A stretch of 54,223 bases of DNA from positions 1 through 54,223 of the forward strand of contig JBJEIY010000012.1 in the NCBI GenBank assembly GCA_051877515.1, given 5' to 3'. The position numbers and the translations under genes were made by a program. The DNA comes from XBB1006 sp051877515. Lineage in GTDB: Bacteria; Bacillota; Clostridia; Lachnospirales; Lachnospiraceae. The notes below the pieces were generated by a model. It saw only the letters and a program-made list of their open reading frames with translations, was not told where the DNA came from and did not search any database. Positions 34,103 to 42,787 of the stretch are shown one piece after another (the stretch's first letter is position 1; each line of letters begins with the position of its first letter).

Positions 34103-35342
34103 CATTGGTTTGAAGTTAATCTCCGTCCTGATATCCGTTGTGCTGTGGCTGGTGGTAGTAAATATCGATAATCCCCAAATGACGGTAAGTTTTACTGCGC
34201 CGGCGGAAATTGTAAACGAGAGCATTATCAAAGATAATGGTAAGGTATATGAAGTAATCGATAATTCAGACGCGATCAAGTTTTCTGTGACGGGTCCCAG
34301 GACCATAGTAGAAGGGATGTCGGCATCGGATTTTATTGTGACCGCGGATATGAGTAAAATAGATTTGGAGCTGGGACTGGTCCCTGTGGAAGTGACCGCA
34401 GAGCGCTATGCCAGCAAAGTCAGTATTACCGTCAAGACCACCAATGTGAGAGTGAGCATTGAGAACGTTAAGAGTCAGCAGTTTGCTGTGACAGCCAACA
34501 GCATAGGTACACCTATGGACGGATATGCTGTGGGAAAAGTAGTCTGTGAACCGGCCACCATTACCGTTACCGGTGCGGAATCCGTGATCAACAGTATTGA
34601 TAAGGTTTCTGCCGGTGTGAATGTAGATGGAATGTATTCTGACAGGGTACAGAATGTGGTTCCGCAGTTGTATAACAAAGAGGGACAGCGAATCACTGCT
34701 ACCAATGTGACCATAGAACCTTCCATGGTTCAGATCACGGCACAGATCCTGGAAACAAAGAGTGTGCCGGTGATCTATGAATATACCGGTACACTTAAGA
34801 GTGGATACACCATTGATTCTATCAAATGTCTTCCTGAAACAATTACTCTGAAAGGGGAAAAGAGCAACCTGGCGAAGGTGGATGAGCTGAGGATTCCTTC
34901 AGAGGTGCTGGATCTTTCCGGGGCGACCGAGTCCCAGGAGAAGTCGATTTCCATTGCATCTTATCTTCCGGAAGGAGTAGAACCGGTGAATGAAGACCAG
35001 AGCAGTGTGGTCATAAAAGTTGATCTCAATTCTTATACTACAAAGACCTTAAGCATTCCGATAGAAGATGTAATCGTGAAAAAGCTTTCATCGGATATGG
35101 AAGTACACTTTATCAGTAAAACCGTGAAGGTTACACTGGAAGGAGAAAAAGATGCAGTCAGGGCCATTTCGGAAGAGGATCTGGAGCTGACATTGGATCT
35201 GGAGGGCGTGAAAAAAGGAGAATCCTTACAACTTCAGCCCACAGTCAATACATTAAAAGGGATTGAAGAGATTTCTGTTTCCAAGATCAAGCTGGATCTT
35301 TTGGAAAAAAACAATCAGACAGAGGAAGAAGAAACAGAATAA
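34068..35342 (+). CDS. cdaR: CdaR, YbbR-domain regulator of diadenylate cyclase
   Basis: A 424-aa protein with one N-terminal membrane helix (about 17-33) and an extracytoplasmic part built of YbbR repeats (repeated TPxDGYxVG-like and ITAExV-like elements, about four copies). CdaR binds CdaA at the membrane and tunes its activity. A longer ORF starts within cdaA, but ATG 34068 has AAGGAGG 10 nt upstream and starts right before the anchor. The C-terminus is acidic (NQTEEEETE). Confidence 0.92.
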   Translation: MTKKILNRITNNIGLKLISVLISVVLWLVVVNIDNPQMTVSFTAPAEIVNESIIKDNGKVYEVIDNSDAIKFSVTGPRTIVEGMSASDFIVTADMSKIDLELGLVPVEVTAERYASKVSITVKTTNVRVSIENVKSQQFAVTANSIGTPMDGYAVGKVVCEPATITVTGAESVINSIDKVSAGVNVDGMYSDRVQNVVPQLYNKEGQRITATNVTIEPSMVQITAQILETKSVPVIYEYTGTLKSGYTIDSIKCLPETITLKGEKSNLAKVDELRIPSEVLDLSGATESQEKSISIASYLPEGVEPVNEDQSSVVIKVDLNSYTTKTLSIPIEDVIVKKLSSDMEVHFISKTVKVTLEGEKDAVRAISEEDLELTLDLEGVKKGESLQLQPTVNTLKGIEEISVSKIKLDLLEKNNQTEEEETE

Positions 35343-35356
35343 ACGGAGGATCGTTT

Positions 35357-36706
35357 ATGAGCAGATTATTTGGAACGGACGGCGTGAGAGGAGTAGCCGG
35401 ATCGGAATTGACAATACAGCTTGCTACACAGTTAGGTCAGGCCGGAGCCAGCATCCTGACACGCGAGATTTCTCATCAGCCAACGATCATTGTAGGTTGT
35501 GATACCAGAGTGTCCGGTGGAATGTTAAGTAATGCGCTGATGGCGGGAATCTGTTCTGTGGGAGCCAATGCGGTATATGTAGGTATTGTTCCTACGCCGG
35601 CAGTGGCGTTTCTGACCAGATTTTATAAGGCAGACGCCGGAGTGGTGATTTCGGCATCCCACAATCCGGCAGAGTTTAACGGAATTAAATTTTTCAACAG
35701 GGACGGTTATAAACTGCCGGATTCCCTGGAAGATGAAATTGAGAACCTTATTTCTTCCAATATGATGGGAGTTACCATGCCGGTAGGAGCCCAGGTGGGC
35801 AGAATCGATTATAAGTTTGATGCTGTAGAGGATTATATCCGATTTGCCAAAGACAGCGTGCCGGTGGACCTTTCCGGTATGAAGATCGTTGCAGATTGTG
35901 CGGAGGGGGCTTCTTACATAAGTTCCATACGTACGATGGAAGAATTGGGAGCAGAGGTTGTTGCTATCCATACCAGTCCCAACGGTATCAATATTAATAA
36001 CAATTGCGGGTCGACGCATACCAGGGAGTTATGCCGGCGGGTGGTTCAGGAAAAAGCCAATCTGGGCCTCGCTTTTGACGGAGATGCAGACCGTCTGCTT
36101 GCTGTGGATGAAAATGGCTGCCTGGTGGATGGTGACCAGCTGATGGCGATCTGCGGAATCTATATGAAGGACCACGGAAGGCTGAAGAAGGACACTATTG
36201 TGGGTACTGTGATGAGTAATCTTGGCTTTACCATCATGGGAAGAGAGAACGGCATCCATATTGAACAGACCGTGGTGGGTGACCGGTATGTACTGGAGTG
36301 CATGAAAGAAAAAGGATACAATCTGGGTGGTGAGCAGTCCGGACATATTATTTTCTTAGATGAGAATACCACCGGAGACGGATTATTATCCGCACTGCAT
36401 TTATTACAGGTTATGGTAGATACAGGCAAACCCTTGTCAGAGCTTGCCGGGGTCATGGAGGTTCTGCCTCAGGCATTGGTCAATGCCCATGTACCGAATT
36501 CACGGAAGGGAAAATTCATGGAATACGGTGCCATAGCCCAGGCCATTGAGGATCTTGAGAAACGTTTTGAAAATGAAGGAAGGGTTTTAATAAGACCTTC
36601 CGGAACGGAACCTCTGGTCAGGGTCATGATCGAAGGAAAGGATCAGGATGTGATTGAACGGGAGGCGCAAAAACTTGCGAATCTGATCACGGATGTGATG
36701 TCTTAA
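35357..36706 (+). CDS. glmM: Phosphoglucosamine mutase
   Basis: Converts glucosamine-6-phosphate to glucosamine-1-phosphate on the way to UDP-GlcNAc. At 449 aa: FGTDGVRG near the N-terminus, phospho-Ser loop SASHNP with S101, metal site AFDGDADRLL, sugar loop GGEQSGH and phosphate-binding RPSGTEPLVRVM near the C-terminus. It is 14 nt after cdaR, same operon. In other Firmicutes GlmM binds and restrains CdaA. Confidence 0.97.
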   Translation: MSRLFGTDGVRGVAGSELTIQLATQLGQAGASILTREISHQPTIIVGCDTRVSGGMLSNALMAGICSVGANAVYVGIVPTPAVAFLTRFYKADAGVVISASHNPAEFNGIKFFNRDGYKLPDSLEDEIENLISSNMMGVTMPVGAQVGRIDYKFDAVEDYIRFAKDSVPVDLSGMKIVADCAEGASYISSIRTMEELGAEVVAIHTSPNGININNNCGSTHTRELCRRVVQEKANLGLAFDGDADRLLAVDENGCLVDGDQLMAICGIYMKDHGRLKKDTIVGTVMSNLGFTIMGRENGIHIEQTVVGDRYVLECMKEKGYNLGGEQSGHIIFLDENTTGDGLLSALHLLQVMVDTGKPLSELAGVMEVLPQALVNAHVPNSRKGKFMEYGAIAQAIEDLEKRFENEGRVLIRPSGTEPLVRVMIEGKDQDVIEREAQKLANLITDVMS

Positions 36707-36717
36707 TCAGTCCGACA

Positions 36718-36746
36718 TTGCTATTTGTATCGAATTGATGTATGAT
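36718..36746 (+). promoter_or_regulatory. Promoter of the LCP gene
   Basis: -35 TTGCTA (36718-36723) and -10 TATGAT (36741-36746), exactly 17 nt apart, 47 nt before the ATG. Confidence 0.65.
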
Positions 36747-36793
36747 AGTATTTAGTTTTTAATATAAGGATATACGAAAGGATAACAGACACA

Positions 36794-37894
36794 ATGTCCC
36801 GAAATAAAAAACCACTGACAAAGAGGCAGAAGAATAAAAGGAAGTTGATCCTGTTCATAGTAGAAATCATAGTTCTGCTGGTTTTACTTGGTGTGTTCTG
36901 GTTTGCACTGAAGCTTAGCAAGATTAACCAGACCAAGGTAGATCCGGTGAAGACCAATGAGGATCTGGATAAAGATGTTCTGGATGCCATGGGAAAATAC
37001 ACAAATATCGCCTTGTTTGGTTTAGATAACCGTGTAGTCGGCAATTATTCCACGGGTAATGCGGATACCATCATCATTGCCAGCATTAATAATGAAACAA
37101 AGGAAGTAAAACTGGTTTCCGTTTACCGTGATACTTATCTTCAGGTAACAGATGAGGGAACATATTCCAAGATCAATTCTGCCTATAGTCGTAATGACGG
37201 CGCAGTGGGAATGATGACCTTCTTAAATAAAAATCTGGATCTGGACATCCAGAATTATGTTTCCGTAGACTGGTATGCATTGGTGAAGACCATTAACCTG
37301 CTGGGTGGAATCGATGTGGAAATGGATGCGAAAGAAGCTGCCCAGGTCAATAAGTATGTGAAGGGTGTCATGAAGGTAACCGGCTATACCACGAATGGGG
37401 TGGCAACGGAAGGCGCAAATCATCTTGACGGAGTGCAGGCACTATCCTATGCCCGTATCCGTAAGGGAGTAGGAGATGACTTCAAACGGACGGAACGTCA
37501 ACGGGAAGTAATCTCTAAAATGGTAGACAAACTGAAATCTTCCGGGGTAGGCACAATGTCTAAGATCATGGATGAGGTATTTCCGGATATCGAAACCAGT
37601 CTGTCCTATACGCAGATGCTCCAAATGGGAACCTCATTGTTGGAGTACCATTTGGGAGAGTCTATGGGATTTCCTGAGGATCGCGGAGGAAGGAAGATGG
37701 GAAGTGCCGGTTCCTGCGTAATTCCGGTGAGTCTGCTTACCAATGTGCAGAAACTTCATCAGTTCCTGTTTGAAAATGAAAGCTATACACCGTCTGTAAC
37801 CGTTCAGCAGATCAGTAATAATATCATATATGAAAGCGGAATGGCACCGGTGGTGGAGGATACTGCTTCTGATACCCAGAACAGTACACAATAA
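36794..37894 (+). CDS. LytR-CpsA-Psr (LCP) family glycopolymer transferase
   Basis: A 366-aa protein with a basic cytoplasmic N-terminus, a membrane helix at about 17-40 and an extracytoplasmic LCP domain (about 80-240) with the conserved Arg/Asp pyrophosphate-binding set: DTIIIASIN, SVYRDTYL, KINSAYS, GGIDVEM, LSYARIRKGVGDDFKRTERQ. These enzymes attach teichoic acids or capsule to peptidoglycan. An additional C-terminal part of about 110 residues ends in Ser/Thr-rich sequence. The surface polymer operon at the start of the window is a possible source of its substrate. Confidence 0.92.
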   Translation: MSRNKKPLTKRQKNKRKLILFIVEIIVLLVLLGVFWFALKLSKINQTKVDPVKTNEDLDKDVLDAMGKYTNIALFGLDNRVVGNYSTGNADTIIIASINNETKEVKLVSVYRDTYLQVTDEGTYSKINSAYSRNDGAVGMMTFLNKNLDLDIQNYVSVDWYALVKTINLLGGIDVEMDAKEAAQVNKYVKGVMKVTGYTTNGVATEGANHLDGVQALSYARIRKGVGDDFKRTERQREVISKMVDKLKSSGVGTMSKIMDEVFPDIETSLSYTQMLQMGTSLLEYHLGESMGFPEDRGGRKMGSAGSCVIPVSLLTNVQKLHQFLFENESYTPSVTVQQISNNIIYESGMAPVVEDTASDTQNSTQ

Positions 37895-37910
37895 ACGAAT
37901 GACAAAAATG

Positions 37911-37944
37911 GCAGATCCGGTTGCGGGTCTGCTATCCTTTTTTT
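37911..37944 (+). terminator. Terminator after the LCP gene
   Basis: GCAGATCCG (37911-37919) pairs with CGGGTCTGC (37924-37932), one wobble, GTTG loop, then TATCC and seven T. Confidence 0.8.
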
Positions 37945-38036
37945 ATAAAAATATCAATGGATTTTCTGATAATCTTCACTTGACCAACACATTGCAATCC
38001 TAAACTGACAATATCAACAAGAAGGAGGAAAAAGTT

Positions 38037-39329
38037 ATGGATGAGAATTATTATGGAAGACGTCCGGAAGACGGGACAATGAATGACACAGGTTATCAAC
38101 AGAATGATTATTATACAGCAGGAGGCGGTTATCAATATCAGCCACAGCAGCCCCCCAAAAAAGGATCCGGCGGTTTTACCACAACGCTTTTGAAAACCGT
38201 GGCCATTGCATTGGTCTTTGGACTGGTGGTTTCCAGTGTCTTTGTTGGAATTGTCAAGGTTAGCGGCATTGAGCTGGGCAGCAGCTCTTCAGTTGTGACC
38301 TATAAAAACAGCGACGTGTCCAGTACTGCAGAAGGACTGGCACAATCCCAGGATATTTCGGGTATCATTGATTCGGTTATGCCCTCTATTGTAGCCATTA
38401 CCAACACAGCAGAAGCAGAAGTACAGAGTTTCTTTGGAAGCCAGACTCAGACTTACCAGGATGCAGGTTCCGGTATCATCATCGGTAAGGATTCCGAAAG
38501 CATTTATGTGGTAACCAACAATCATGTGGTAGAGGGAACCATCGACCTGAAGGTTACTTTTTCCGATAATGAGACGGTGGATGCGGAAGTGAAGGGAACA
38601 GACCCGGGCAGTGATCTGGCTGTGGTAAAAGTAAACCTGTCAGATCTTAAGGAATCCACACTCAAAACCATAAAGGTAGCTGTGATGGGAGATTCTTCCC
38701 AGTGTAAGGTGGGAGAACCGGTAATCGCAATCGGAAATGCCTTAGGATATGGGCAGTCTGTTACTACCGGTGTAGTCAGTGCCTTAGACAGAAGTGTGAC
38801 GGTAGAGAATTACAGCAATACTTTAATGCAGACGGATGCAGCCATTAATCCGGGTAACAGCGGAGGAGCCCTGTTAAACAGTGCGGGCGAGGTAATCGGT
38901 ATTAATTCTGCCAAGTACTCGGATACCAGTGTAGAAGGAATCGGATATGCCATCCCCATTTCCGATGCACAGCCGATTATTGAGGCCATCATTACCAGAG
39001 AAGCAGTTGATGAGACGGAGCGAGGATATCTTGGAATCTATGGTACGGATGTCACAGAAGATTTTGCATCTGTTTATAATATGCCCATCGGTGTTTATAT
39101 CAATCAGTTGGTACAGGGTGGAGCAGCCGAAGAAGCCGGTCTGGTGGAAGGCGATATTATTACAGGCATAGAAGATTTTGATGTATCTACCATGACAGAA
39201 CTCCAGAGTCAGCTTAAGTATTACAGTGCAGGACAAGAGGTGACCATTAAAGCCCAGGTTAAGAATGGCGGAAAGTATGTTGAGAAGACATTTAAGGTAA
39301 CCCTGCAGGAGAATAGAGAAAGAAGATAG
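38037..39329 (+). CDS. htrA: HtrA/DegP-type membrane-anchored serine protease
   Basis: A 430-aa envelope quality-control protease. The cytoplasmic N-terminus is rich in Tyr, Gln, Gly and Pro (1-46), a membrane helix spans about 51-73, and then come a trypsin-like domain and one PDZ domain (about 325-420). The catalytic triad is visible: H163 in TNNHVVEG, D193 in GSDLAVVKV, S275 in NPGNSGGALL. AAGGAGGAAAAAG precedes the ATG. A weak promoter candidate is TTGACC (37980-37985) with TAAACT (38001-38006). A strong terminator follows. Confidence 0.95.
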   Translation: MDENYYGRRPEDGTMNDTGYQQNDYYTAGGGYQYQPQQPPKKGSGGFTTTLLKTVAIALVFGLVVSSVFVGIVKVSGIELGSSSSVVTYKNSDVSSTAEGLAQSQDISGIIDSVMPSIVAITNTAEAEVQSFFGSQTQTYQDAGSGIIIGKDSESIYVVTNNHVVEGTIDLKVTFSDNETVDAEVKGTDPGSDLAVVKVNLSDLKESTLKTIKVAVMGDSSQCKVGEPVIAIGNALGYGQSVTTGVVSALDRSVTVENYSNTLMQTDAAINPGNSGGALLNSAGEVIGINSAKYSDTSVEGIGYAIPISDAQPIIEAIITREAVDETERGYLGIYGTDVTEDFASVYNMPIGVYINQLVQGGAAEEAGLVEGDIITGIEDFDVSTMTELQSQLKYYSAGQEVTIKAQVKNGGKYVEKTFKVTLQENRERR

Positions 39330-39360
39330 ACAGAGGAATCCTGTTGCGAAGTCATATGGG

Positions 39361-39406
39361 AACTCCTTCAAAACCTTTTACGGGTTTTGAAGGAGTTCTT
39401 TTTTTT
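39361..39406 (+). terminator. Strong terminator after htrA
   Basis: A perfect 15-bp stem (39361-39375 with 39383-39397) with a 7-nt loop, then CTTTTTTTT. Confidence 0.92.
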
Positions 39407-39418
39407 AGTGCGGCTTTA

Positions 39419-39427
39419 TGCTATGAT
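39419..39427 (+). promoter_or_regulatory. Extended -10 of the aminopeptidase operon
   Basis: TGCTATGAT directly after the htrA terminator, about 46 nt before ATG 39473. The position -35 to it falls in the T tract. Confidence 0.5.
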
Positions 39428-39472
39428 GTAACCATGAATAATTAATCTTTACATTGTCAGGGGGAATAAAAG

Positions 39473-41263
39473 ATGATACCGGAGCGCTTGGCTGCATTAC
39501 GTCAGGAGATGAAGAAGAGAAATATTACCATTTATATTGTTCCGACAGCGGATTTTCACGGTTCGGAGTATGTGGGAGAGTCTTTTAAGACAAGAGAATT
39601 CATTACAGGATTTACCGGTTCGGCGGGAACTGCCGTTATTACGGAAACAGAAGCCGGCTTATGGACAGACGGAAGATATTTTATCCAGGCTGAAAATCAG
39701 TTAAAGGACAGTACGATCACCCTATACCGTATGTACAACGAAGGGGTGCCGACGGTGATGGAGTATCTGGAAAAAGAGCTTCAGGAAGGAGGCTGTATCG
39801 GTTTTGACGGACGCGTGGTAAATGCGAACCTTGCCGACAGTATCCGGGAAATTGCGGAAAAGAAACATGGCAGTGTGTATTCCAAGGAAGATCTGCTGGA
39901 TGGGATCTGGAAGGACAGGCCGGAGATGTCGGCTCAGCCCACCTGGGTGCTGGAGGAGAAGTACGCCGGGGAATCCGTCGAGTCAAAGCTGAAAAGGATC
40001 CGGGAACAGATGGAGAAAGAAAATGCAGATGTTCATATTATGAGCAGTCTGTACAATATTGCATGGACCTATAATATGCGGGGGGATGATATTGAAAATG
40101 TTCCTGTTTTTCTGTCTTTTTCCATGATCACCATGGACAAAGCCTATCTTTATCTGAATGAAAAGATTCTTACGGATGCAACCAGAAAACATCTTCACGA
40201 GAACCATATGGAAATCCGTGCGTACGATGCGATCTATGAAGATATCAGGAAATTGCCCGAAGAGTCGAAGATCCTTCTGAACAAAGAACAGACCAATAGC
40301 CGGATCACAGATCTTATCCCGGAGGGGGCGAAGATCATCCATGCTGCAGATCCGGCTGAGAAGATGAAAAGTATCAAAAATGAAACAGAGCTTTCCAATC
40401 TTGTGAAAGCACATATTAAGGATGGTGTGGCACTTACCAGGTTCATGTACTGGCTGAAAAAGAATGTGGGAAAGATCCCCATGACGGAGGCTTCTGTGCA
40501 GGATAAGCTGGAAGAGTTCCGGTTAGAGCAGGAAAACTGTCTTGGTGTCAGTTTTGATACGATCTGTGGATACGGACCGAATGCAGCGATGATGCATTAT
40601 GCTGCCACGAAGGAAAACTGCGCAACCCTGGAACCAAAGGGGATGCTTCTGGTAGATTCCGGCGGACATTATCTGGAAGGTTCTACGGATGTAACAAGGA
40701 ACTTTGCTTTGGGACCGGTAACGCCGGAAGAAAAGAAACACTTTACTGCCGTATGCCGTTCCAATCTGAATCTGGCGAATGCAAGATTCCTATATGGTTG
40801 TACGGGATATAATCTGGATATCCTTACCAGAGGGCCTATTTGGGATCTGGATCTTGATTATCAATGCGGAACCGGTCATGGAGTAGGATATCTTTTGAAT
40901 ATTCATGAAGGACCCAACTGTTTCTATTGGTATATCCGACCTGGAAGAAAAGATTACGGTATCTTTGAGGAAGGTCAGGTTACCACGGATGAGCCGGGAA
41001 TCTATCTGGAAGGAAAATACGGTATCCGTATTGAGAACGAACTGATCTGTCGCAAGGGCGAAAAGAACATGTACGGGCAGTTTATGTATTTTGAAAACAT
41101 AACCTATGCACCCATTGATCTGGATCTGATCGATCCGGAAGAGATGGACAGAACAGATAAGAAGAGACTGAACGACTATCATAAGAAGGTATATGATACC
41201 ATTTCTCCCTATCTGGATGCAGAGGAAAGAGAATGGCTAAAGGAGTATACCCGGGCAATTTAG
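39473..41263 (+). CDS. pepP: Xaa-Pro aminopeptidase (M24B, aminopeptidase P type)
   Basis: A 596-aa metallopeptidase that removes an N-terminal residue before proline. It has two N-terminal creatinase-like domains followed by a pita-bread catalytic domain. The dinuclear metal ligands are all present: D395 and D406 (LLVDSGGHYLEGSTDVTR), H469 (GTGHGVG), E507 (TTDEPGI) and E521 (RIENE). The three-domain length matches the eukaryote-like aminopeptidase P form found in many Clostridia. AGGGGGA is upstream. It is followed 11 nt later by a DUF308 membrane protein. Confidence 0.94.
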   Translation: MIPERLAALRQEMKKRNITIYIVPTADFHGSEYVGESFKTREFITGFTGSAGTAVITETEAGLWTDGRYFIQAENQLKDSTITLYRMYNEGVPTVMEYLEKELQEGGCIGFDGRVVNANLADSIREIAEKKHGSVYSKEDLLDGIWKDRPEMSAQPTWVLEEKYAGESVESKLKRIREQMEKENADVHIMSSLYNIAWTYNMRGDDIENVPVFLSFSMITMDKAYLYLNEKILTDATRKHLHENHMEIRAYDAIYEDIRKLPEESKILLNKEQTNSRITDLIPEGAKIIHAADPAEKMKSIKNETELSNLVKAHIKDGVALTRFMYWLKKNVGKIPMTEASVQDKLEEFRLEQENCLGVSFDTICGYGPNAAMMHYAATKENCATLEPKGMLLVDSGGHYLEGSTDVTRNFALGPVTPEEKKHFTAVCRSNLNLANARFLYGCTGYNLDILTRGPIWDLDLDYQCGTGHGVGYLLNIHEGPNCFYWYIRPGRKDYGIFEEGQVTTDEPGIYLEGKYGIRIENELICRKGEKNMYGQFMYFENITYAPIDLDLIDPEEMDRTDKKRLNDYHKKVYDTISPYLDAEEREWLKEYTRAI

Positions 41264-41273
41264 GAGGAAGATT

Positions 41274-41939
41274 ATGGAGAAGAAAGTTACCAATCGGATG
41301 ATACTGATCACAGCTGTGATCCTGGTTCTGGTGGGAGCCGTTCTGTTGTTTGTTCCCCAGATCCGTTTGCAGCATATCGTTTATTTTCTGTGTGGTGTGA
41401 TCGTGGCAGGGGGCATCTGCTGCATTGTGCGCTATTTTATGTCCAATGGGTTTCGGGAAGCTTCCGATTACGGTTTTTCTGTCGGAGTGTTCCTATGCGT
41501 GATAGGAATTGCCGGTTTTATCAAAAGCAGGGAGATCGTAGCATTTTTCCCGGTGGCAATCAGCCTGATGGCACTTTTGTTCGGAGTGATCCTATTGCAG
41601 GATGCATTGGATCTAAAGCGGCTTTTATGCAGAAGCTGGATTCTGATCCTTGTTTTTGCGGCGGTGGTAATCCTGACCTCCATGATCGTGTTGGTGAATC
41701 CTTTTACGGGATTGGCACTGCGACAGAATGTGGGAAATGATCTGATGTTTGGCACAGGGATCCTGGTACTGATCTCCAAACTGGTACTGGCAGGCTCTTA
41801 TAAAGGCTACGAAAAACGGGAGCAAAAACAGAGTGAAGCCATAGAAGAGCCTATAAAACCGGAGGAAACGGAAAAGAAGGAGCTAAAAGAGGAAGAAGTT
41901 TTAGAACGCGAGGTCATAGTTTCCGAAGAACAGGAATAA
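41274..41939 (+). CDS. DUF308 / HdeD-like membrane protein
   Basis: A 221-aa protein with six hydrophobic helices in three pairs (about 9-182), a pattern of the DUF308 family. A highly acidic Glu/Lys-rich cytoplasmic tail (about 183-221) follows. Function is unknown in Gram-positives. AGGAGGAAG precedes the ATG. It lies between the aminopeptidase and a deacetylase gene in what looks like one transcript. Confidence 0.75.
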   Translation: MEKKVTNRMILITAVILVLVGAVLLFVPQIRLQHIVYFLCGVIVAGGICCIVRYFMSNGFREASDYGFSVGVFLCVIGIAGFIKSREIVAFFPVAISLMALLFGVILLQDALDLKRLLCRSWILILVFAAVVILTSMIVLVNPFTGLALRQNVGNDLMFGTGILVLISKLVLAGSYKGYEKREQKQSEAIEEPIKPEETEKKELKEEEVLEREVIVSEEQE

Positions 41940-41969
41940 GATACTAACAACATGTTAGGGATCTGATTC

Positions 41970-42767
41970 ATGAAAAAGAAAGAAAAACCACAGTCTTTGG
42001 CGGAGTATGCGAAAAGAAGGCTGCGTTGTTCCATATGCTTCTGGGCAGTGGCGGCTATGCTGATCATCGCAGCAGTGAAACTGCTACCGGGTGTTGTCCG
42101 GGTAAGTCATTCCATAAATGGAAAAGAACTTCCTATTTATTCTGTGGAAACCGGTGAACAGAAGGTCGCAATCTCCTTTGATGCGGCCTGGGGCAACGAG
42201 GATACCGGACAAATAATGGATATCTTAAAAAAACATGATGTGCATGCTACCTTTTTTATGACCGGCGGCTGGGTGGAAGCCTATCCGGAGGATGTAAAAG
42301 CACTGTATGAAGCAGGCCATGAACTGGGAAACCATGGAGAAAACCATCTTAATATGAGTGGTTTATCCAAGGAGAAACAGCGGGAAGAGATTGAGTCTGT
42401 TCATAAACGGGTGAAGGATCTTACCGGTTATGAGATGACAGTGTTTCGGCCTCCTTATGGAGATTATAACAGCGAAGTGATCAAAACGACGCGGGAAATG
42501 GGCTATTATCCCATACAATGGTCTGTGGACAGCCTGGACTGGAAAGATTACGGTACAGCATCCATCATTGATACCATCTGTAATCACAAAGAGCTGAAAG
42601 CCGGTGCCATCATCCTTTGCCACAATGGGGCAAAGTATACGGCAGAGGCGTTGGATGAGGTGCTGACCCGTCTTGAGGAAAAGGGATTTAAAATTGTGCC
42701 GGTGGGTGAATTGATCTTAAGATCAGATTATCATATGGATGTGACCGGACGACAGATTCCGGATTAA
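41970..42767 (+). CDS. Polysaccharide deacetylase (NodB-fold, PdaB-like)
   Basis: A 265-aa protein with an N-terminal membrane helix (about 22-42) and an outside NodB domain. Motif 1 is SFDAAWGNEDT, where the usual second metal-binding Asp of FDDG is missing, as in the PdaB/YbaN group. Motif 2 is HELGNHGENH with both His. Motif 3 is RPPYGDYN, and a later HNG supplies another His. Enzymes of this fold de-N-acetylate peptidoglycan or other glycans. Whether it is active and whether it belongs to sporulation (as PdaB does in B. subtilis) cannot be decided here. A small hairpin (41944-41958) lies just before its ribosome site. Confidence 0.82.
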   Translation: MKKKEKPQSLAEYAKRRLRCSICFWAVAAMLIIAAVKLLPGVVRVSHSINGKELPIYSVETGEQKVAISFDAAWGNEDTGQIMDILKKHDVHATFFMTGGWVEAYPEDVKALYEAGHELGNHGENHLNMSGLSKEKQREEIESVHKRVKDLTGYEMTVFRPPYGDYNSEVIKTTREMGYYPIQWSVDSLDWKDYGTASIIDTICNHKELKAGAIILCHNGAKYTAEALDEVLTRLEEKGFKIVPVGELILRSDYHMDVTGRQIPD

Positions 42768-42787
42768 GTAAAGAAAAGAGGCAAAAG

